DNA of 64,000 bases from an uncultured Eubacteriaceae bacterium (GCA_946497035.1 CAMMIW010000009.1:1-64000); one strand, 5' to 3'. Counted from the first letter of the stretch, positions 36,778 through 49,865 are shown. Made by a program: numbers and translations. The notes: generated by a model not told the origin, from the letters alone.

Positions 36778-37653
36778 TTATTCTACCATAGTATCAACAA
36801 TGTTATTAGCATCTATAACAAATTGATCTATAAGCCCTTCTTCTTGTAATCTTTTTATAGTAGCATTAATTTGATCAACTAAATCTTGATTGCCTTTTTT
36901 TACGGCAATAGCAGATCCACCTGTTTCATCTACAACTTTAGCATCAGATAAAGCTAAAGAAGGATATTGTTTGACATAGCCTTCTGCAACAGGTAACTCT
37001 ACAATAGCTGCATCAATATTACCAGCTTTAAGCTCTAAAATAATGTTAGGTAATTTAACTAAAGATACTATTTTAGAATCTGGTAGCTGTTCCATAGCTA
37101 TTTTTTCTTGAACAGAGCCTTTTTGAACACCAATTTTTTTACCTGCAAGGCTTTCTAAAGAGTTTAAGCTATCTTTTTCATCTGCATTAACCATAATGCC
37201 TTGTTGTGCTAAATAATATATTTCAGAAAAATCAACAGCTTTAGATCTTTCTTCATCAGGTGTCATACCTGCCATAACCATATCTGCTTTACCTGCGTTT
37301 AAAGAAACTAAAAGTCCATTAAAGTCTAATTCTAAAACGTTAAGGTTAACCCCCATATCTTTAGCTATTTCTTCTGCTATGGCTATATCAAAGCCTACAA
37401 CCTTTTCTTTGCCATTTTCTATTATTTTAAATTCGTAAGGTGGATAATCTGGAGATGTAGCCATAACTAGCTCCCCTTTTTCTTTAATTTTGGAAATAGA
37501 TCCACCATCTCCTTGGCTATTATCATTTGCATTAGAAGAAGATTCAACAGAAGTACCCTCGCTAGATGTATTTGTATCGTTTTGAGAGCTACCACAAGCC
37601 ACTAAAGATAAAGATAATGTAGCAGCAACTATTAAAGAAATAAATTTTTTCAT
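36778..37653 (-). CDS. amino-acid ABC transporter substrate-binding lipoprotein
   Basis: A 291-aa family-3 solute-binding protein. The signal peptide ends in the lipobox SLVACGSS, with lipid attachment at Cys20. An Asn/Ser-rich linker follows. The binding domain begins GELVMATSPDYPPYEF, with the signature GFDIAIAEEIAKDMG. Relatives bind polar amino acids. No permease or ATPase gene adjoins it, so it must use a transporter encoded elsewhere. The ribosome site is near AGGAG. It is monocistronic, facing a terminator. Confidence 0.88.
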   Translation of the reverse strand: MKKFISLIVAATLSLSLVACGSSQNDTNTSSEGTSVESSSNANDNSQGDGGSISKIKEKGELVMATSPDYPPYEFKIIENGKEKVVGFDIAIAEEIAKDMGVNLNVLELDFNGLLVSLNAGKADMVMAGMTPDEERSKAVDFSEIYYLAQQGIMVNADEKDSLNSLESLAGKKIGVQKGSVQEKIAMEQLPDSKIVSLVKLPNIILELKAGNIDAAIVELPVAEGYVKQYPSLALSDAKVVDETGGSAIAVKKGNQDLVDQINATIKRLQEEGLIDQFVIDANNIVDTMVE

Positions 37654-37740
37654 ATTTATTCACTCCTAATTAAATATTTTTACGTTCTATAATAAATTTT
37701 ATAAAAGATATAAAATATATGAAATAATTTAGCTAATCTT

Positions 37741-37765
37741 AGGCTGTAGACAAAGTCTACAGCCT
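37741..37765. repeat. orphan copy of the conserved hairpin
   Basis: AGGCTGTAGAC/GTCTACAGCCT with loop AAA. It is not next to a gene end (88 bp upstream of the lipoprotein start, 300 bp after atpC). Confidence 0.7.
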
Positions 37766-37952
37766 TTTAAAAGATAAACAAGATGTTTTAATTATATCTT
37801 AATTTAAGAAGAACACATTTTTATTTATATTATACTACAAAAAAATAAAAAATCAAGATATAATTTATAAATATTAAAAAATATGAATATTAATAAAAAT
37901 ATTTATTTATAAAATATTTTTATTAATATATTATTTTTATGAAAAGATGGAG

Positions 37953-38020
37953 GGATAGAGATTAGATAGATGTTAAGCTTTACCTTTTTATTAAATGATA
38001 ACAATTGAAAAAGAACTTAA
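37953..38020 (-). repeat. dispersed intergenic element, copy after atpC
   Basis: Minus strand: AAGTTCTTTTTCAATTGTT, then 13 nt after CAATT AAAAAGGTAAAGCTTAA, then TATCTAATCT. It aligns end to end with the copy at 18982-19050. Confidence 0.6.
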
Positions 38021-38030
38021 AATAAACATA

Positions 38031-38066
38031 ATTATAAGGCTATAGATTTATCTATAGCCTTATAAT
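38031..38066 (-). terminator. terminator of the ATP synthase operon
   Basis: 16-bp perfect stem, ATTATAAGGCTATAGA (38031-38046) with its complement 38051-38066, starting in the atpC stop codon. A member of the hairpin family. The U tract is weak. Confidence 0.7.
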
Positions 38067-38470
38067 TAATGTTTTTTACTATTAAGCCTTAAATTAGCAC
38101 GTTTTAAAGCAAGCTCAGCTCTTAAAAAGTCTATGTTAGCATCTTTGCTATTAAGTCTTTTTTCAGCTCTTAATTTAGCCTCTTCAGCTCTTTTAATATC
38201 TATATCATCTATCCATTCAGCAGAGTCTGTAAGGATAGTGATAACATCAGGCTGAACATCTACAAAGCCACCAAAAAGAGTAGAAATAAGCTCATTTTCA
38301 CCGTTTTTAATTTTTAAAAGGCCATAGCCAAGAGTAGTTGTAAGAGGTTGGTGCCCTTTTAAAACACCTATATCCCCATTAGAACCACGCATAATAACCA
38401 TAGTTGCGTCATCGTTATAAAGCTCCTTAGAAGGAGTAACTATACGCAAACGTATTTTTGCTTCTGCCAT
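38066..38470 (-). CDS. atpC: ATP synthase epsilon subunit
   Basis: 134 aa. A regulatory and coupling subunit of the central stalk. The N-terminal beta-sandwich has the signature GDIGVLKGHQPLTT and the C-terminal helical hairpin (ELALKRANLRLNSKK) is Lys/Arg-rich. The first in-frame ATG (38482) directly abuts the ribosome site AAAGGA, so the next ATG (38470) is preferred. It is last gene of the operon; atpD ends 26 bp upstream. Confidence 0.95.
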   Translation of the reverse strand: MAEAKIRLRIVTPSKELYNDDATMVIMRGSNGDIGVLKGHQPLTTTLGYGLLKIKNGENELISTLFGGFVDVQPDVITILTDSAEWIDDIDIKRAEEAKLRAEKRLNSKDANIDFLRAELALKRANLRLNSKKH

Positions 38471-38496
38471 ATTAGCAACCATTCCTTTCGCTAATA

Positions 38497-40769
<2,273 letters not shown>

Positions 40770-40784
40770 AATATCACCTCTTTA

Positions 40785-42311
<1,527 letters not shown>

Positions 42312-42848
42312 TTAATTATTAATAAGGCTTTTTCTAATATCTTCTAAGCTTTTTTTGATAGAGTTATCTATAACCTTGCCGTCTACATTAATAAGTAAAC
42401 CGCCAATAAGCTCAGGTTTAACGCTAGCCTCAATAATAATTTCTTTATTTAAATTTTTAGATAAGTTTTGTTTAATTTTAGATAATTGTTCATCACTAAG
42501 AGCAATAGCAGAGTATATATAAGCAGTAGTAATACCTTTATAATCTCTTACAAGCTCTAAAAATGTTTCTAATATTTCTAGTATTTCAGTTTCTCTATTT
42601 TTCTTAACAACAATAGATATAAGCCCTAAAATTTCTTCTGAAATATTATCTTTATAAATATTTTGAAAAAGATTAAATTTTTCACCACCAGATATTCTAG
42701 GGTGATTTAAAACAGCTAAAAAATCTTTATCTGCTTTAATAGAATTATACATTATCTCTATTTGAGAGTTAAATAAGTCTATTTTATCTGTTTCTTTTGC
42801 TAATTCAAAAAGAGCAACTGCATATCTTTTAGAAATTAATTTTGCCAT
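42312..42848 (-). CDS. atpH: ATP synthase delta subunit
   Basis: 178 aa. The peripheral-stalk subunit joining b to the top of F1. The N-terminus KRYAVALFELAKE and the C-terminal KPELIGGLLINVDGKVIDNSI are diagnostic. It overlaps the end of atpF by 13 bp, so translation is coupled. Confidence 0.97.
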   Translation of the reverse strand: MAKLISKRYAVALFELAKETDKIDLFNSQIEIMYNSIKADKDFLAVLNHPRISGGEKFNLFQNIYKDNISEEILGLISIVVKKNRETEILEILETFLELVRDYKGITTAYIYSAIALSDEQLSKIKQNLSKNLNKEIIIEASVKPELIGGLLINVDGKVIDNSIKKSLEDIRKSLINN

Positions 42849-43354
42849 TTAACTTCCCCCAAATCTGCAATAACTTGGTCAACAAGCTTGTTTTGTTCAG
42901 CTTCGTTGATATTTTCGCTAATAAATTTACTAGCAACTAAAGAAGATACTTCAATAATTTGTAATCTAATTTCTTCTTTAGCTTTTTCTTGTTCTCTTTG
43001 AATATCAAGCATAGCTCTATTTTTAATAGCTTCTGCTTCTTTTTTAGCTTCTTCTATTATTTGAGCCTCATTTTGTTTACCACGAGCACGAGCCTCTTCT
43101 AATATAGTAGCTTTTTCTTTTTCAATTTCACTAAGTTTAAGCTCATATTCTGCCTTAAGACTATCGGCAGTAGCAAGTTTTTCATTTGCTTCGTTTAAGT
43201 TATTTTCAATGCGCTCTCTACGTTTTTGTAAAAATTGAGTAACAGGTTTATAAAGTAACTTAGATAAAATAGCACATAATATACCTGTTGATATTAATTG
43301 GATAATAACAGAGTAGAGAAGTTGGTTGTCTAAAGTAAGTATATAGCTATCCAA
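42836..43354 (-). CDS. atpF: ATP synthase b subunit
   Basis: 172 aa. A peripheral stalk: one N-terminal membrane helix (about 10-32) then a long charged helix with RRERIENNLNEANEKL. The frame opens with an ATG at 43375, but the next codons encode the ribosome site AAAGGAGG. The TTG at 43354 is therefore the likely start, 9-10 nt away. Length then matches the family. Confidence 0.94.
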   Translation of the reverse strand: MDSYILTLDNQLLYSVIIQLISTGILCAILSKLLYKPVTQFLQKRRERIENNLNEANEKLATADSLKAEYELKLSEIEKEKATILEEARARGKQNEAQIIEEAKKEAEAIKNRAMLDIQREQEKAKEEIRLQIIEVSSLVASKFISENINEAEQNKLVDQVIADLGEVKWQN

Positions 43355-43409
43355 GAAAATTTGCCCTCCTTTCATTTTTCTATCTATGTAGAAAAATTAT
43401 TAAATGTTA

Positions 43410-43679
<270 letters not shown>

Positions 43680-43751
43680 CTAAAAAATAAATTAGTAAAT
43701 TTTTTATAAAACAACCTAATTTTAGGCTGTTATTGATGAGAAAAATTTAGA

Positions 43752-44447
43752 TTATTCATCACCAATTTTATCTTTTATAAATGTCATACTAAGTATAACA
43801 AAGATAAAAGTTTGTAAAAACCCTGCAAAAACATCAAAATAAGCGTGTAGTAAAGGTGTTATAGCACCATACCCTAACACTTGTATTAAAAGATGACCTT
43901 TTGATAAAGCAGAGTATACAAGCCCCATAATTATAGTACCACCTAAGATGTTACCAAATAAACGTAGGCTAAGAGATATAGGCGTTGCAATTTCACCTAT
44001 AATATTAAGCGGTAATAATAATGGAAGTGGCTCTAAATAACCTTTAAAATATGCCCCTTTGTTTACTTTTATACCCATAAAGTGGATAAGAGCAAAAGTA
44101 GCAAGGGATAGAGCAAGAGTTGTTCCAAGATCCGCAGTAGGAGCTCTAAACGACAAAAGCCCAAAATAGTTAGATACTAAAATAAAGCAAAAAACACCAA
44201 AAAACCAATTACCAAAATATTTATATTTTTCACCCATATTTTGTATTACAAAGTTTTCCATTGTTTCTATTATAAGCTCCACTATATTTTGTAGCTTTGT
44301 TGTAGGAACATCGGTAAACTTGTTTATTTTAGCTCTAAGTATCAAAGCAACAATAGTTAAAAGAACAATAATAATCCAAGTGTTCATCATTGTTTGTGTT
44401 ATGTTAACACCACCTATCGTTGTTATGACTTTAGCACCAAAGTCCAT
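43752..44447 (-). CDS. atpB: ATP synthase a subunit
   Basis: 231 aa. The stator channel of Fo with about six membrane helices. The essential Arg lies in SLSLRLFGNILGG and the last helix has HAYFDVFAGFLQTFIFVILS. It guides the coupling ion to the c ring. The ribosome site GGGAGG precedes the ATG. It is 84 bp from atpE. Confidence 0.98.
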   Translation of the reverse strand: MDFGAKVITTIGGVNITQTMMNTWIIIVLLTIVALILRAKINKFTDVPTTKLQNIVELIIETMENFVIQNMGEKYKYFGNWFFGVFCFILVSNYFGLLSFRAPTADLGTTLALSLATFALIHFMGIKVNKGAYFKGYLEPLPLLLPLNIIGEIATPISLSLRLFGNILGGTIIMGLVYSALSKGHLLIQVLGYGAITPLLHAYFDVFAGFLQTFIFVILSMTFIKDKIGDE

Positions 44448-44604
44448 ATATTTACCTCCCTTCTCATAGATTATTATAAAATATTATATAAAAACTATCT
44501 ACAAATAGTATAGATAATTTTTAATTTATTTAAAATAAAGTATAAAACTTTATTAAATAAATCCACAATTACATATTATACACCTTTTATCGAAATATAG
44601 TCAA

Positions 44605-44973
44605 CTAGTTATTAGATTTATTTTTAAATTTAACTATATAAACAGCAGGTGAAGGTAATAAAATACCAATAATAACAGCTATAATGTTAAAATCTCTATA
44701 AGCAGCTACTAAAAGTACAGCAAAAGTTAAAAAATATCTAAGGGTATAATGAACCCTTGTATAGTTTACAGCCTTTTGGCCAGACATATCCATAGCTTTA
44801 CTTAATGTTTTTTCTATAAGCATAAGCTTTAATACAGAAAAGACAGTACCAAAAGCAATGCCTATTAAAAATGATTTTATATCATTAACAAAAAATACAC
44901 TTATACCACAAACAATAAGGGCAAGAGCAATCATAGTTATTATTATTTGTTTTAAAGTATCAGAAATTTTCAT
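44605..44973 (-). CDS. atpI: AtpI-like ATP synthase accessory protein
   Basis: 122 aa with four hydrophobic helices (LIVCGISVFFV, FLIGIAFGTVFSVLKLMLI and others), including the AtpI-family segment TLRYFLTFAVLL. AtpI assists c-ring assembly and perhaps ion supply. The frame opens with a TTG at 44988, but GGGAGA serves the ATG at 44973. It overlaps the upstream AtpZ-like gene by 14 bp. Confidence 0.8.
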   Translation of the reverse strand: MKISDTLKQIIITMIALALIVCGISVFFVNDIKSFLIGIAFGTVFSVLKLMLIEKTLSKAMDMSGQKAVNYTRVHYTLRYFLTFAVLLVAAYRDFNIIAVIIGILLPSPAVYIVKFKNKSNN

Positions 44974-45400
44974 TATTTTTTCTCCCAAAGGTTAGCTTAT
45001 GTTTAAGTTTAAATTTTTTTATAAAAATTAGTATATTAAAAATCAAGGTAACAAATATAAAAAGTATTGTAAAAAAATTGTTATTATTATATTTTTTATC
45101 AAGAAAATTACCTATAAAAAAACATAAAATAATAGATGAAAAAGTTTCTAATATAAAATTTACAATATGTATATATTTATTTTTATAGCTTTGTTCATCA
45201 TTAAAAGATTTCATAACTTTATAAAAAAAATTAATAAAACCAGTTATTATAGCTAAAATAATAAAGGTTAATAAAAATATAGGCTGTGTATTAAAAATAG
45301 CATCTAGTTTTTTACCAAGGTATATGCCTATTAAAACTGTTGTTATAATTATAAATCCAAATTGACTATAAATAGCATAACCTTGAAAATCATTTTTCAT
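44960..45400 (-). CDS. double AtpZ-like membrane protein
   Basis: 146 aa. Its first half (FIIITTVLIGIYLGKKLDAIF then FLLTFIILAIITGFINFFYKVMK) matches the AtpZ/AtpQ pattern: a helical hairpin with GKxLD between helices. The second half repeats it (ETFSSIILCFFIGNFLDKKY then ILFIFVTLIFNILIFIKKFK). So it looks like a tandem duplication within one polypeptide. It probably helps assembly or Mg2+/Na+ handling of the ATP synthase. It lies 7 bp after the single AtpZ gene. Confidence 0.7.
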   Translation of the reverse strand: MKNDFQGYAIYSQFGFIIITTVLIGIYLGKKLDAIFNTQPIFLLTFIILAIITGFINFFYKVMKSFNDEQSYKNKYIHIVNFILETFSSIILCFFIGNFLDKKYNNNNFFTILFIFVTLIFNILIFIKKFKLKHKLTFGRKNNENF

Positions 45401-45407
45401 TTAAGTT

Positions 45408-45665
45408 TTAATCTTCCTTATTACAATTTAAATAGTTGTTTTCTTTTTCTTTTTTTTCTTGTTTTTTATATTCTAGCATAACCATAACATAAAAATTTCT
45501 AAAGGCAGCACCTATACCTAAAATAGTAAATATGGCTAAAAAGATAAAATTTGTGTTAAATTTTGAATCGAGCCATTTACCTATAAAAAAACACATACCA
45601 ATAGTAACTACCATGGTTATACCAACTTGTGTAAGTTTAGAAAGAGCTCTTGTAATGCTATTCAT
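45408..45665 (-). CDS. atpZ: AtpZ/AtpQ-family protein
   Basis: 85 aa. One membrane hairpin: VGITMVVTIGMCFFIGKWLDSKF then FIFLAIFTILGIGAAFRNFYVMV, followed by a Lys/Glu-rich tail. This is the AtpZ pattern found first in many ATP synthase operons of Firmicutes. The longer frame from 45701 contains the ribosome site GGAGGA; the ATG at 45665 follows it. It is probably the first gene of the operon. Confidence 0.82.
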   Translation of the reverse strand: MNSITRALSKLTQVGITMVVTIGMCFFIGKWLDSKFNTNFIFLAIFTILGIGAAFRNFYVMVMLEYKKQEKKEKENNYLNCNKED

Positions 45666-45741
45666 ACTGTTCCTCCTACATAAATCTACAAATATATACA
45701 ATATATATTATATACTTAATTTTATAAAAAATCTAGGTTTT

Positions 45742-46890
45742 TTATTCAAAATTTTCAGGGTTTTTTTGGATTTTATTAAAATGGTATAATATAGCATCTA
45801 CAATTCTTTTAGATGCAAATCCATCACCAAAAGGATTTTTAGCATTAACCATATAATCATATACATTTTGGTTGTTTAAAAGCTCTGTAGCTAAAGATAT
45901 AATTTTATCTTGATCTGTACCTGCCAATTTTAAAACACCAGCTAAAACACCTTCAGGACGTTCCGTAACATTTCTTAAAACTAAAACAGGCTTTTTAAGG
46001 TAAGGTACTTCTTCTTGTAACCCTCCAGAATCTGTCATAACTAAATATGAGCGAGCTATAAGGTTATGCATATCTGTCATATCTATAGGGTCTATAAGAT
46101 GTATGCGAGGGTTATTTTTTAATATACGGTTAGCTACCTCCCTAACAAGAGGATTAAAATGTACCGCATAAACTACTTCTACATTTTCATTTTGTTCTAC
46201 TATTTTTAAAACAGCATTACAAATATTTTCTAAAGGCTCACCTAAATTTTCTCTTCTATGAGCCGTCATTGTAATAATTTTTTTATTTTTATAATCAATG
46301 TTATTTAAAATATTACAAGAAAATGTATAATTTTCGCTAACAGTAGTTTTAACACAATCAACAGATGTATTACCTGTTACAAAAATGTTGTTTTCATCTA
46401 TATTTTCTTTTAAAAGATTTTCTTTAGAAAGGTTAGTAGGTGCAAAATGTAAATCTGCCATAGCTCCTGTAAGCTTTCTGTTCATCTCTTCTGGAAAAGG
46501 CTCATATTTATTATATGTTCTAAGGCCTGCCTCAACGTGGCCTATTTTTATTTTTTTATAAAAAGCAGCCAAAGATCCTACAAAAGTTGTTGTTGTATCT
46601 CCATGAACTAAAATAATATTAGGTTTTGCTTTTTCTAATATATCTTCTAGGCCTTTAAGAGCATTTATAGTTATATCTGTAAGTGTTTGATTTTGTGTCA
46701 TAATATTAAGGTCATAATCTGGCTTTATGTTAAAAATATTTAAAACTTGATCTAACATTTGTCTATGTTGTGCAGTAACACAAACCTGTTGGCTAATATA
46801 TGGGCATTTTTCCATTTCTTTAATGATAGGTGCCATTTTTATAGCTTCTGGCCTTGTGCCAAAAATACTTAAAACTTTTATTTTTTCCAT
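45742..46890 (-). CDS. mnaA: UDP-N-acetylglucosamine 2-epimerase (non-hydrolysing)
   Basis: A 382-aa enzyme converting UDP-GlcNAc to UDP-ManNAc for teichoic acid or other surface polymers. Visible family blocks are FGTRPEAIKMAPII at the N-terminus, HVEAGLRTY, TAHRRENLGEPL and TDSGGLQEEVPYL. Length is normal. It often lies beside the atp operon in Firmicutes, as here. The ribosome site GAGGTAG precedes the ATG. Confidence 0.96.
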   Translation of the reverse strand: MEKIKVLSIFGTRPEAIKMAPIIKEMEKCPYISQQVCVTAQHRQMLDQVLNIFNIKPDYDLNIMTQNQTLTDITINALKGLEDILEKAKPNIILVHGDTTTTFVGSLAAFYKKIKIGHVEAGLRTYNKYEPFPEEMNRKLTGAMADLHFAPTNLSKENLLKENIDENNIFVTGNTSVDCVKTTVSENYTFSCNILNNIDYKNKKIITMTAHRRENLGEPLENICNAVLKIVEQNENVEVVYAVHFNPLVREVANRILKNNPRIHLIDPIDMTDMHNLIARSYLVMTDSGGLQEEVPYLKKPVLVLRNVTERPEGVLAGVLKLAGTDQDKIISLATELLNNQNVYDYMVNAKNPFGDGFASKRIVDAILYHFNKIQKNPENFE

Positions 46891-46907
46891 TTTCTACCTC
46901 TTGTGTA

Positions 46908-47654
46908 TTATTTTTTTAATTTTATTATATCATTTACAACTTGGCTAGCTATAATAAGCCCAGCAACAGATGGTACAAAAGATATGCTACCTGGTGTTTC
47001 TCTTCTTTTATTAGTATCTCTAAAAGGGCTAGTGCTTTTTGCATTTTCGTCTAACTGTATAGGAGCAGGTTTTATAGGTTTTTCTGTAGAATATACTACC
47101 TTTAATTTTTTTATACCGCGTCTTTTAAGCTCATATCTCATAACTTTAGCTAAAGGGCACATAGATGTTTTATATATATCTGCTACGGCAAATTTAGTAG
47201 GATCTAGCTTATTGCCTGTGCCCATAGATGATATAATAGGTACATTAAGCTTTGTTGCCTCTTCAACAAGTAATATTTTAGAAGATATAGTATCTATAGC
47301 ATCTACTATGTAATCATATTTAGATAAATCTATCGTATGGGCAGTATCTTTTGTATAAAAAGTTTTAGATGCAGTTACGTTAGCATTAGGGTTTATATCT
47401 AATATACGTTTTTTTATAACTTCTATTTTATCTTGGCCTAATGTGCTATGAGTTGCAATAATTTGCCTGTTAATATTAGTGATAGATATAGTATCGTCAT
47501 CTACAATATGTATGTTTGATATACCAGCGCGGGCTATAGCTTCAACACAAAAAGAACCAACACCACCTACACCAAATATAATAACGCTACTGTTTTTTAA
47601 TTTTTCTATATTATCATTTCCTATTAATATTTCTGTTCTAGTAAGAGTATTCAT
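46908..47654 (-). CDS. tcdA: tRNA threonylcarbamoyladenosine dehydratase
   Basis: A 248-aa member of the ThiF/E1 superfamily that dehydrates t6A37 of tRNA to its cyclic form. The nucleotide site is IFGVGGVGSFCVEA and the next block is NINRQIIATHSTLGQDK. TSMCPLAKVMRYELKRRGI and the C-terminal FVPSVAGLIIASQVV are typical of TcdA/CsdL. The ATG at 47654 follows GGATGG by 5 nt; an ATG 9 nt further upstream has no clear ribosome site. It lies 17 bp before mnaA on the same strand. Confidence 0.92.
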   Translation of the reverse strand: MNTLTRTEILIGNDNIEKLKNSSVIIFGVGGVGSFCVEAIARAGISNIHIVDDDTISITNINRQIIATHSTLGQDKIEVIKKRILDINPNANVTASKTFYTKDTAHTIDLSKYDYIVDAIDTISSKILLVEEATKLNVPIISSMGTGNKLDPTKFAVADIYKTSMCPLAKVMRYELKRRGIKKLKVVYSTEKPIKPAPIQLDENAKSTSPFRDTNKRRETPGSISFVPSVAGLIIASQVVNDIIKLKK

Positions 47655-47826
47655 TTTTGCCATCCAATCTATTTAAACTTTTTATATTATTTTAACACTT
47701 TTTAATTAATTTGTCTAATATTTATTACTAATTAGTAATATAGAAAAAATAAATATGGAGTAGACTAAATATTAATATATAGTATAATAATTATAATATA
47801 AAATATTAAAAGAAGGGAGAAATTTT

Positions 47827-49050
47827 GTGAATATTCCTAAACAAGTTATATATATAATTGAGCAATTACAAAAAAGTGGTTTTGAAGGTTTTATTGTAGG
47901 TGGTTGTGTTAGAGATTATTTATTAGGTTTTGAGCCTAAAGATTTTGATATTACAACAGATGCTATGCCACAACATATAAAAAATATTTTTAACCATACG
48001 ATAGATACAGGCATAGAGCACGGTACGGTTACTGTTGTGATAGATAAACAAAATTTTGAGGTAACAACATATCGTATAGACGGAGAATATAAAGACAATA
48101 GACACCCAGAAAAAGTTATTTTTAGCAAAAAAATAGATGAAGATTTAAGCCGAAGAGATTTTACAATGAATGCCATTGCTTATAACATAAATAAAGGTTT
48201 TGTAGATCCTTTTGGAGGTAAAGAAGATATAAAAAATAAGGTTATAAAAGGTGTTGGAGATGCAGATAAACGTTTTAAAGAAGATGCCCTTAGAATGATG
48301 AGAGGTGTTCGTTTTTCTGCCCAATTAGGCTTTAACATAGAAGAAAAAACTTTTTTAGCTATAAAAGAAAATGCTAGTTTAATAAAAAATATTAGTATAG
48401 AAAGAATAAGAGATGAATTTTTAAAGCTTATAAAATCTGATTATATAGAAAAATTAAATCTTTTAGAAGAAACAAAACTATATAAATATTTTTTACCAGA
48501 AATAGAGCCTATTTTTAAAAATTATAAAAAAAATATATTTATATTAAAAAATTTAAACAAAAATTTAAGACTTGCATTTATATTAAGCCATTTAGATGAA
48601 AAAAATGTTGAAACTATATTAAAAAGATTAAGGCTAGATAATAAAACGATAAAAGAAACAAAAACAATTATAAAATATTTTAATTATAATTTTATAGAAG
48701 ACAGAACAGAAACAAGAAAGCTATTATGCCAAATAGGAGAGCCTAGTTTATTAAAAAAAATATTAGAAATAAAATTTTGTATAAGCCTTATAGAAAATAA
48801 TTTAATACAATGTAAAAAATATGACAATATATATGATGAAATAGATGAAACAATTAGAAAAAACCAATGTTTTTCTTTAAAAACATTAGCCATAACAGGA
48901 AACGACTTAAAAGATATAGGCATAACAAATGGTAAAGATATAGGTAATACTTTAAAAATAGCTTTAAATTTAGTATTAGAGCAACCAAATAAAAATGATA
49001 AAGAAATTTTATTAAAATATGTAAAGGAACAAATATGGAAACAGCATTAA
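47827..49050 (+). CDS. cca: CCA-adding tRNA nucleotidyltransferase
   Basis: A 407-aa class II nucleotidyltransferase that builds or repairs the CCA end of tRNA. The head domain has GFIVGGCVRDYLLGFEPKDFD with the DxD pair. RRDFTMNAIAYN and DPFGGKEDI follow, then the neck RFKEDALRMMRGVRFSAQLGF. No HD phosphohydrolase motif is evident. It starts with a GTG after GGGAGAA. Its end overlaps the SDR gene by 16 bp. Confidence 0.95.
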   Translation: MNIPKQVIYIIEQLQKSGFEGFIVGGCVRDYLLGFEPKDFDITTDAMPQHIKNIFNHTIDTGIEHGTVTVVIDKQNFEVTTYRIDGEYKDNRHPEKVIFSKKIDEDLSRRDFTMNAIAYNINKGFVDPFGGKEDIKNKVIKGVGDADKRFKEDALRMMRGVRFSAQLGFNIEEKTFLAIKENASLIKNISIERIRDEFLKLIKSDYIEKLNLLEETKLYKYFLPEIEPIFKNYKKNIFILKNLNKNLRLAFILSHLDEKNVETILKRLRLDNKTIKETKTIIKYFNYNFIEDRTETRKLLCQIGEPSLLKKILEIKFCISLIENNLIQCKKYDNIYDEIDETIRKNQCFSLKTLAITGNDLKDIGITNGKDIGNTLKIALNLVLEQPNKNDKEILLKYVKEQIWKQH

Positions 49051-49784
49051 TAACAGGAGCTAGTGATGGTATAGGTAAACATATGGCAATTATATTAGCC
49101 AATAAAGGATATAATATAATAGTTGTAGCTAGAAATAGAGAAAAAATGGAACAAGCTTTTAAAAGTGTAAAAAATTGCACTATAATAAGTATGGATTTAT
49201 CTGTAATAGAAAATTGCTACAAACTTTATAATGAAACAAAAAATAAAAATATTACTATATTAATTAATAATGCAGGATACGGTGTTTTTGGAAAATTTTT
49301 AAATATAAATTTAGATAATGAGCTTAATATGATAAATCTAAATATTAAATCGCTTCATATTTTAACAAAATTATATTTAAAAGATATGGTAGCAAAAGAT
49401 AAAGGGTATATTTTAAATGTAGGGTCGATAGGGAGCTTTTTTGCTAGCCCTTTGTTATCTTCTTATTATGCTACAAAATCTTATGTATTAAGTTTAAGTC
49501 TTGCTATAAGAGAAGAGCTTAAAAGAGAAAAATCTAATGTATATATAGGTATATTTTGCCCTGCTACTATAGATACTAGTTTTCATAAAAAAGCAGGTGC
49601 TAAAGGTAAGGTTAAAGGATTAGATAGCTATAAGGCTTCTAAATATGCTATTGATAAAATGTTTAATAAAAAAACGATAATTATACCTAGTTATGCAAAA
49701 GTTTTACCATTTTTTATAGCTATAATGCCAAAAGTTTTTATAACAAAATTGGCATATAAAATGCAAATTAAAAAGCAAAATTAA
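49035..49784 (+). CDS. short-chain dehydrogenase/reductase
   Basis: A 249-aa SDR of the family with TGASDGIGKHMA, NNAGYG, VGSIGSFF (Ser) and YYATKSYV (Tyr and Lys). It resembles the DltE/YqjQ-like reductases. The substrate is unknown. The overlap with cca suggests translational coupling, but no functional link is apparent. The ribosome site AAAGGA is inside the cca end. Confidence 0.87.
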   Translation: METALITGASDGIGKHMAIILANKGYNIIVVARNREKMEQAFKSVKNCTIISMDLSVIENCYKLYNETKNKNITILINNAGYGVFGKFLNINLDNELNMINLNIKSLHILTKLYLKDMVAKDKGYILNVGSIGSFFASPLLSSYYATKSYVLSLSLAIREELKREKSNVYIGIFCPATIDTSFHKKAGAKGKVKGLDSYKASKYAIDKMFNKKTIIIPSYAKVLPFFIAIMPKVFITKLAYKMQIKKQN

Positions 49785-49838
49785 TATTTTAAAATAGAAC
49801 AATAAATTTACATAATATTAGCCAAAAACAACATATAA

Positions 49839-49865
49839 AAGGTTGTAGACTTTGTCTACAACCTT
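49839..49865. terminator. conserved hairpin between convergent genes
   Basis: AAGGTTGTAGAC/GTCTACAACCTT with loop TTT. On the minus strand it is followed by TTTTATATGTTGTTTTT. It lies between the SDR and lipoprotein stops, so it may serve both. Confidence 0.75.

Larger units (their letters stand above)
37654..38030. other. intergenic region between atpC and the lipoprotein gene
   Basis: No gene recognised. It contains a family hairpin (37741-37765) that stands upstream of the lipoprotein gene, not after any stop codon nearby, and a full copy of the dispersed element (37953-38020). Confidence 0.6.
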
